A DNA stretch of 64,000 nucleotides, taken from assembly GCF_020103695.1 (NCBI RefSeq), contig NZ_JAHXBF010000018.1, forward strand, positions 233,656 through 297,655. The letters run 5' to 3'. The stretch is from Hyalangium versicolor. Lineage in GTDB: Bacteria > Myxococcota > Myxococcia > Myxococcales > Myxococcaceae. The notes under the pieces are model-generated. The model did no database searches. It worked only from the letters and a program-made list of their open reading frames with translations, and was not told where the DNA came from. Below, piece after piece: positions 60,906 to 64,000 of the stretch. Numbering within the stretch: position 1 is the first letter of the stretch; each line of letters begins with the position of its first letter. The position numbers and the translations under genes were made by a program.

Positions 60906-61679
60906 TCAGTTTCGCTTCCGGCGCCCTTTGCCTTTGACAATCTGCTTTCCGAGTTTTTCTATTCTTCTTGTCCGCTTATCGAAAACCTCGATCAGCACAT
61001 GTTCAAGCAGCTCAAACCCGTCAAGGACCTGCTCCTTGTCGAGATCTCCCGCGTGGCTTCCGACGTTGCCAATCCACTTCACGGCCATCAGGGAGCGAGC
61101 GAGAGTGCTATCGCGCTTCTCGAAGAGCTGTATTCGTGTGTGGAGGTTCAGTCGGACCCGACCCTTCTTTCCTTTGGTGAATCGAGGGATCTTGAGATGG
61201 GTGAGAACCATCTCTACACAAGTGCGGATGCGGTTCGCGCAAGAAGCAGAGTCCGACCAATGAAGTGCCCAGGCCCGCTTTAGTTCGCTCTTGATCGGTT
61301 CAATACATGTTTGGGGGATTCGGAAAATAGGGGGCGCTGGGTGGAAGAACACCGGACGGAACTGCGGAACCATCGCTTCGCCGTGTTCGGGATCTTCATA
61401 TGTGTGGACAACGATAGAGTCTCCACACACAACAACAGGCTCGGAGCATTCTTGGCGAATACACACGAGGCGTCCAGAGAAACGTCCTAGATACCAGTCA
61501 GGCTCCCAAGCCTCTTCGGCTTGGTGCCGCGTATTGATTGAACCACTGGTCTCCTGCTCGGTGAAGGACTTCTCGACAGGGGTGAGCGTTCCGTCATTGC
61601 ACATGGGGCAAGGCCATGCTGGCGCATGGTCCTTGTGGAAGGTCTCATTATCAGTCCATTTCGAACGATCAATGGCCAT
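60906..61679 (-). CDS. DUF4145 domain protein with N-terminal zinc-binding pairs
   Basis: The 257-residue protein starts with PCPMC (Cys24, Cys27) and has a second Cys pair (CIRQEC), which looks like a small zinc ribbon. The central and C-terminal region (FHPAPPIF, IRTCVEMVL, VKWIGNVGSHAGDLDKEQVLDGFELLEHVLIEVF) is the DUF4145 helical domain, found with restriction enzymes and in mobile elements. The Lys/Arg-rich tail (KGKGRRKRN) could bind nucleic acid. It is a plausible defence accessory of the element but is not adjacent to a recognisable restriction gene. Confidence 0.85.
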   Translation of the reverse strand: MAIDRSKWTDNETFHKDHAPAWPCPMCNDGTLTPVEKSFTEQETSGSINTRHQAEEAWEPDWYLGRFSGRLVCIRQECSEPVVVCGDSIVVHTYEDPEHGEAMVPQFRPVFFHPAPPIFRIPQTCIEPIKSELKRAWALHWSDSASCANRIRTCVEMVLTHLKIPRFTKGKKGRVRLNLHTRIQLFEKRDSTLARSLMAVKWIGNVGSHAGDLDKEQVLDGFELLEHVLIEVFDKRTRRIEKLGKQIVKGKGRRKRN

Positions 61680-61911
61680 ATTGCCCGGTCTGCTAGAACT
61701 CCGCCTTTCGAAGTATCGGCGGAGTAGAGGAATGAGCCTGCCCTAACCCACAACCACGAACCGCGATGAATGGCGGACGTTCAACCGCTGGATACTTGCC
61801 CGGACTCACCTAGCACCCTTCACCTACCCTGGTTGTTTCTCTCCCCGAGCGATTTGTCTCGGTGCGTGACCCCAGGGCTTGCTTGTTGGTGGGCAACTTG
61901 CGAGGCCCTAT

Positions 61912-62058
61912 CTACTTCTTCACACCGACGTCGTCCCCGTCTCGGCGGAATGTGGTCTTGTAGTCGGGATTGGCAGGCGGCGGCGGCTGGGGCGGCTGGG
62001 GCGGCTGGGGCGGCTGGGGCGGCTGGGCGGGCTTGTCGCTAGAGACCTGAATTTCCAT
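61912..62058 (-). CDS. Short proline-rich protein
   Basis: A 48-residue gene starts at ATG 62058 with a perfect AGGAGG (62070-62075) 11 bases before. It begins MEIQVSSDKPA, then has five near-identical QPP units (a run of CAG CCG CCC codons) and ends PDYKTTFRRDGDDVGVKK. The repeat run on the plus strand appears as GGCGGCTGG copies. It sits 49 bases downstream of the three-TM protein gene on the same strand and probably shares its mRNA. Function unknown; the proline run may bind an SH3-like or membrane partner. The 61680-61911 region next to it holds nothing else recognised. Confidence 0.6.
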   Translation of the reverse strand: MEIQVSSDKPAQPPQPPQPPQPPQPPPPANPDYKTTFRRDGDDVGVKK

Positions 62059-62107
62059 AAGCTATGTGACCTCCTACACTGCTTGTGGGAAATGTGAGCC
62101 GTCAAGA

Positions 62108-62734
62108 CTACCCCAAGGCTCTTACGACTGCTGCGATGAAAAACACCGCGAGGATGAGCGCTACCTGAGCAAGCAGGAACTTGACTGCCCACTGGAAGTA
62201 CACGGCCTTTTGATCGATCAATGGCCTGTTCTCGTCGTTGGCCTCATTCACAACACGAAGAATTTCATACCGAATTTTGGTCTCGCCATTCACAACGCCG
62301 TGTAAGAAATCCCTAGTAAGAGCGCGTGAACTGGGAAGCCCGGCGTAGTTCGTGCTGCTAAACGCCTTCATGCAACTGAACGCTAAGGCGGCGAACAGAA
62401 ATGCGAAGCCGGAGCATGCAGCAGCTTGCCACTTTGGGCCTAGAAGCTCAGCGGCCTTAAAGAATCCGGTGGCGAGGAAGCCACTGAAACCGAACACCAC
62501 GCCGATGCGGGTATTCAGGGTATCGTAGGCTTTCTCTAGCTGGTCGTGGCCGCGCAATGCGATTTCGAGCAGCGCCTTGACGGCCTCTTTATCGAGGGAC
62601 GAATCGGGCAGACTGGGGGAGGGCGGTTCGACGAGGACGGATGCAACTTCCTGGGGGACTGGGGCGCTCACGGAAAGTGCCCCGGTTACGCTCAGGGAGG
62701 CATCAGCGGAAGCGGCTTTGTTGGTCGGTTGCAT
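62108..62734 (-). CDS. Predicted three-TM membrane protein
   Basis: The 208-residue protein has a Ser/Pro/Val-rich N-terminus and a helical region with EIALRGHDQLEKAYDTLNTRIG, then membrane helices at about 77-92 (IGVVFGFSGFLATGFF), 103-120 (ACSGFAFLFAALAFSC) and 180-204 (FLLAQVALILAVFFIAAVV). The coiled-coil plus TM pattern recalls SLATT or Pycsar-effector-like proteins in outline only; no residue motif supports that. Start at the MQPT methionine with GGTGAG upstream. Located in the putative element; could be a membrane effector. Confidence 0.65.
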   Translation of the reverse strand: MQPTNKAASADASLSVTGALSVSAPVPQEVASVLVEPPSPSLPDSSLDKEAVKALLEIALRGHDQLEKAYDTLNTRIGVVFGFSGFLATGFFKAAELLGPKWQAAACSGFAFLFAALAFSCMKAFSSTNYAGLPSSRALTRDFLHGVVNGETKIRYEILRVVNEANDENRPLIDQKAVYFQWAVKFLLAQVALILAVFFIAAVVRALG

Positions 62735-63041
62735 GTTCTCACCGGAACTATACCTTTGGTGGCGGACCCCGGGGAAGTTCGGACCCGGCATCGAGCCTGC
62801 GGGCTTCTCAGGCTTTGCTTAGACGGCCTGCTACGCAGGATGTTCGTGTTGAAGGTATTTTCCCGCAATCCGCTCCTGAATCCCTGCAAAGGGAAGATTT
62901 CTCGCATCCCTCCCATGGCGCTTCTCGATCAGGAAAATCTCCTCTCTCTGGCGGGATAAGGACCGAAGAAGAGGCTTCGTCCCCGTACCTGCCATGGTGC
63001 GGGCGAGGCGTGATCAGTCGGGCGGGAAGGGGGTGAACGCC
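62735..63041. other. Gene-free gap
   Basis: This 307-base stretch lies between the divergent TM protein gene and a small plus-strand ORF. I see no reading frame with a ribosome-binding site, no hairpin and no clear promoter hexamers. The sequence is less GC-rich than the left half of the window. Confidence 0.4.
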
Positions 63042-63155
63042 ATGCTGAGCGCCGTGAGGAAGCTGCTGGCCTCGACACTCATCCGAAAGATGGTGGCGGC
63101 TGTCGTCTTCGCGCTGGCCGAGCATCTTCGAGAACGGGTGAGGCACGGGCCGTAG
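63042..63155 (+). CDS. Small amphipathic protein (37 residues)
   Basis: The ORF MLSAVRKLLASTLIRKMVAAV... (37 residues) has a strong purine-rich stretch (GGAAGGGGG) 8-11 bases upstream and highly biased G/C third positions. It reads as an amphipathic or membrane-associated helix with Arg/Lys ends. An earlier ATG at 62994 and a GTG at 63033 are in frame; the first has no ribosome-binding site. It precedes the 149-residue gene by 109 bases on the same strand. Could be a small membrane toxin, holin-like peptide or spurious. Confidence 0.4.
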   Translation: MLSAVRKLLASTLIRKMVAAVVFALAEHLRERVRHGP

Positions 63156-63264
63156 TGCCCGGGGAGGAGTCCCGTTGTGGATGTGGCGGGCTTCCTCTTG
63201 CCCATGGAGAAGGTCGCATCGTCGAGGTGCGGCCTTCACTACTCACACCGGGAGGAACCGAACG

Positions 63265-63714
63265 ATGCACAAGGCCATCAGCTTGAGTGCAGAAATGGCG
63301 GAGATCAGGAACGCCGTCGAGGGGGCTCGCTTCCTCGCGGATGAACTGGCGACAGGAGGTATGGAGGATCGGAAGCGCGAGCTTCAAGCCCCGCTCACCA
63401 TCTCGGCCATCTTGGTGCTGGTGGAGTTACGGCTCCATCAGGTCGAGCGCGTGCTGCGGGGGGAGGATGATCCGCTGCTGCTGTGGGCTCCGCACAACGA
63501 CGTGTCCCCCATCCAAGCAGAGGATGAGGAGCACGACCTGGTGCTCCGCTCGTGGAGCGAGCCAGGGGAGGACGAGGAGCCCTCGCCCCGGAAGATGTCA
63601 TCGAAGTCCTCCGTGCAGGGCACGCCCAGGAGGACTGGCCCGTCGCCAAAGGCTTCACCTGATCAACCCGAGGAAGGTGGTGCTCAGCCGTCCACCACGG
63701 AGCCGAAGAGCTGA
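63265..63714 (+). CDS. Hypothetical protein with acidic/Pro-rich tail
   Basis: The 149-residue protein starts at ATG with GGGAGGAA eight bases before. The first 70 residues are helical (AEMAEIRNAVEGARFLADELATGG, ISAILVLVELRLHQVERVL). The C-terminal 70 residues are acidic then Ser/Pro/Lys-rich, probably disordered. No family recognised. It is followed by an intrinsic terminator 41 bases after its stop, so this is the last gene of a short transcript in the putative element. Confidence 0.65.
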   Translation: MHKAISLSAEMAEIRNAVEGARFLADELATGGMEDRKRELQAPLTISAILVLVELRLHQVERVLRGEDDPLLLWAPHNDVSPIQAEDEEHDLVLRSWSEPGEDEEPSPRKMSSKSSVQGTPRRTGPSPKASPDQPEEGGAQPSTTEPKS

Positions 63715-63755
63715 GCCATCCCCACCGGGAACGTTCACCGGGCGCGGGGGGAACG

Positions 63756-63796
63756 CAGGACGCGATCACCGGATCTGGGGCTCCGCGTCCTGTTTT
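63756..63796 (+). terminator. Intrinsic terminator after the 149-residue gene
   Basis: Perfect 9-base arms CAGGACGCG (63756-63764) and CGCGTCCTG (63784-63792) are separated by 19 bases and followed at once by TTTT (63793-63796). Confidence 0.75.
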
Positions 63797-64000
63797 ATCT
63801 CTCATTGAGGAACCTCGGGCATGCAACCTGGCACACGAGGTCTGTTGCGAAAGTGGCCGTCGAGTTCCGCTGGTGATCCGTGTCCTTTCGGCAGGAGTGC
63901 GTGATGCCGCGATCCTCGGTGGGTAGACTGGGGTACGGCACGGCTTGCCGTTCTGAGCGAGAGGCCGTGGCAAAGCGGCGGGTTGCCCACCGCGCGCTGA
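63797..64000. other. Right edge of window, no supportable gene
   Basis: About 200 bases to the window edge. Short frames on both strands lack ribosome-binding sites and recognisable motifs. A gene may begin beyond the edge. Confidence 0.4.

Larger units (their letters stand above)
59684..64000. mobile_element. Probable integrated element, left end at the tRNA-Pro fragment and continuing past the window
   Basis: The anticodon side of the tRNA fragment faces right, so an element that used tRNA-Pro would occupy 59734 onward. The genes there differ from the neighbours: short, unfamiliar, both strands, with several less GC-rich stretches. Two 11-base-spaced direct repeats (GGAGAC at 59839/59850, ATTACGTACC at 60103/60114) could be integrase arm sites. 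No integrase, portal or capsid gene is visible, so this is a working hypothesis. Confidence 0.42.

Overview
The window looks like chromosome from a soil myxobacterium (order Myxococcales, perhaps Archangiaceae-like). The signs are very high GC with strong G/C at third codon positions, eukaryote-type kinases and a pseudokinase, many lipoproteins with repeat domains, a DUF4157 giant protein, and an AgmX/PglI-like C-terminus of the kind found in gliding-motility proteins. No rRNA, CRISPR array or flagellar structural gene is present. The placement rests on gene style only.

Layout. 1-9 kb: the 3' part of a kinase fused to a probable regulatory ATPase tail, a small AraC/SnoaL group, a secreted Vps62-type lipoprotein, a secreted CxxCH protein and a DUF427 protein. 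9.4-16 kb: a two-gene unit of a 1737-residue DUF4157 protein and a pseudokinase, with a vWA (YfbK-type) lipoprotein divergent from it. 18.4-28.5 kb: four genes joined by 4-nt stop/start overlaps. They encode a 1787-residue multicopper oxidase, a membrane-anchored beta-propeller, a tandem SCO copper chaperone and a cytochrome c/periplasmic-binding-protein fusion. A tandem palindrome lies upstream. Together they read as a periplasmic copper oxidase system, possibly Mn(II)-oxidase-like. 28.5-32.7 kb: a patchwork of a sirtuin, a beta-propeller whose 3' end has been replaced by rearranged adh/araC debris, a GST with a divergent HTH regulator, and a 3' gene remnant.

32.7-45.6 kb is the most striking region: twelve tightly packed minus-strand genes encoding a MotA-like stator, a MotB-like protein with a peptidoglycan-binding domain, a membrane-anchored FliG-like protein, several lipoproteins, outer-membrane-type beta proteins, a helical periplasmic protein and an AgmX/PglI-like protein. 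I read this as an uncharacterised proton-motive-force-driven, envelope-spanning machine in an organism with no flagellar genes in view. A large dyad lies in the shared promoter with a covalent-flavin oxidase.

45.9-59.6 kb: the flavin oxidase, a secreted trefoil/expansin-like protein, a two-gene RiPP locus (58-residue Cys-rich precursor plus radical SAM/SPASM enzyme), a 1223-residue FG-GAP/LGFP/hydrolase protein, a LysR-SDR divergent pair, a DUF1444-like membrane protein, and a lipoprotein nuclease with a DUF3396 immunity protein. 59.7-64 kb: a tRNA-Pro 3' fragment looks like the attachment-site copy of an integrated element. To its right are atypical genes: an HNH-like protein, a DUF4145 protein, a three-TM protein with a short proline-rich partner, and two small plus-strand genes ending in an intrinsic terminator.

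Starts were chosen by ribosome-binding site, signal peptide and gene overlap. All domain calls are by eye; no searches were run.
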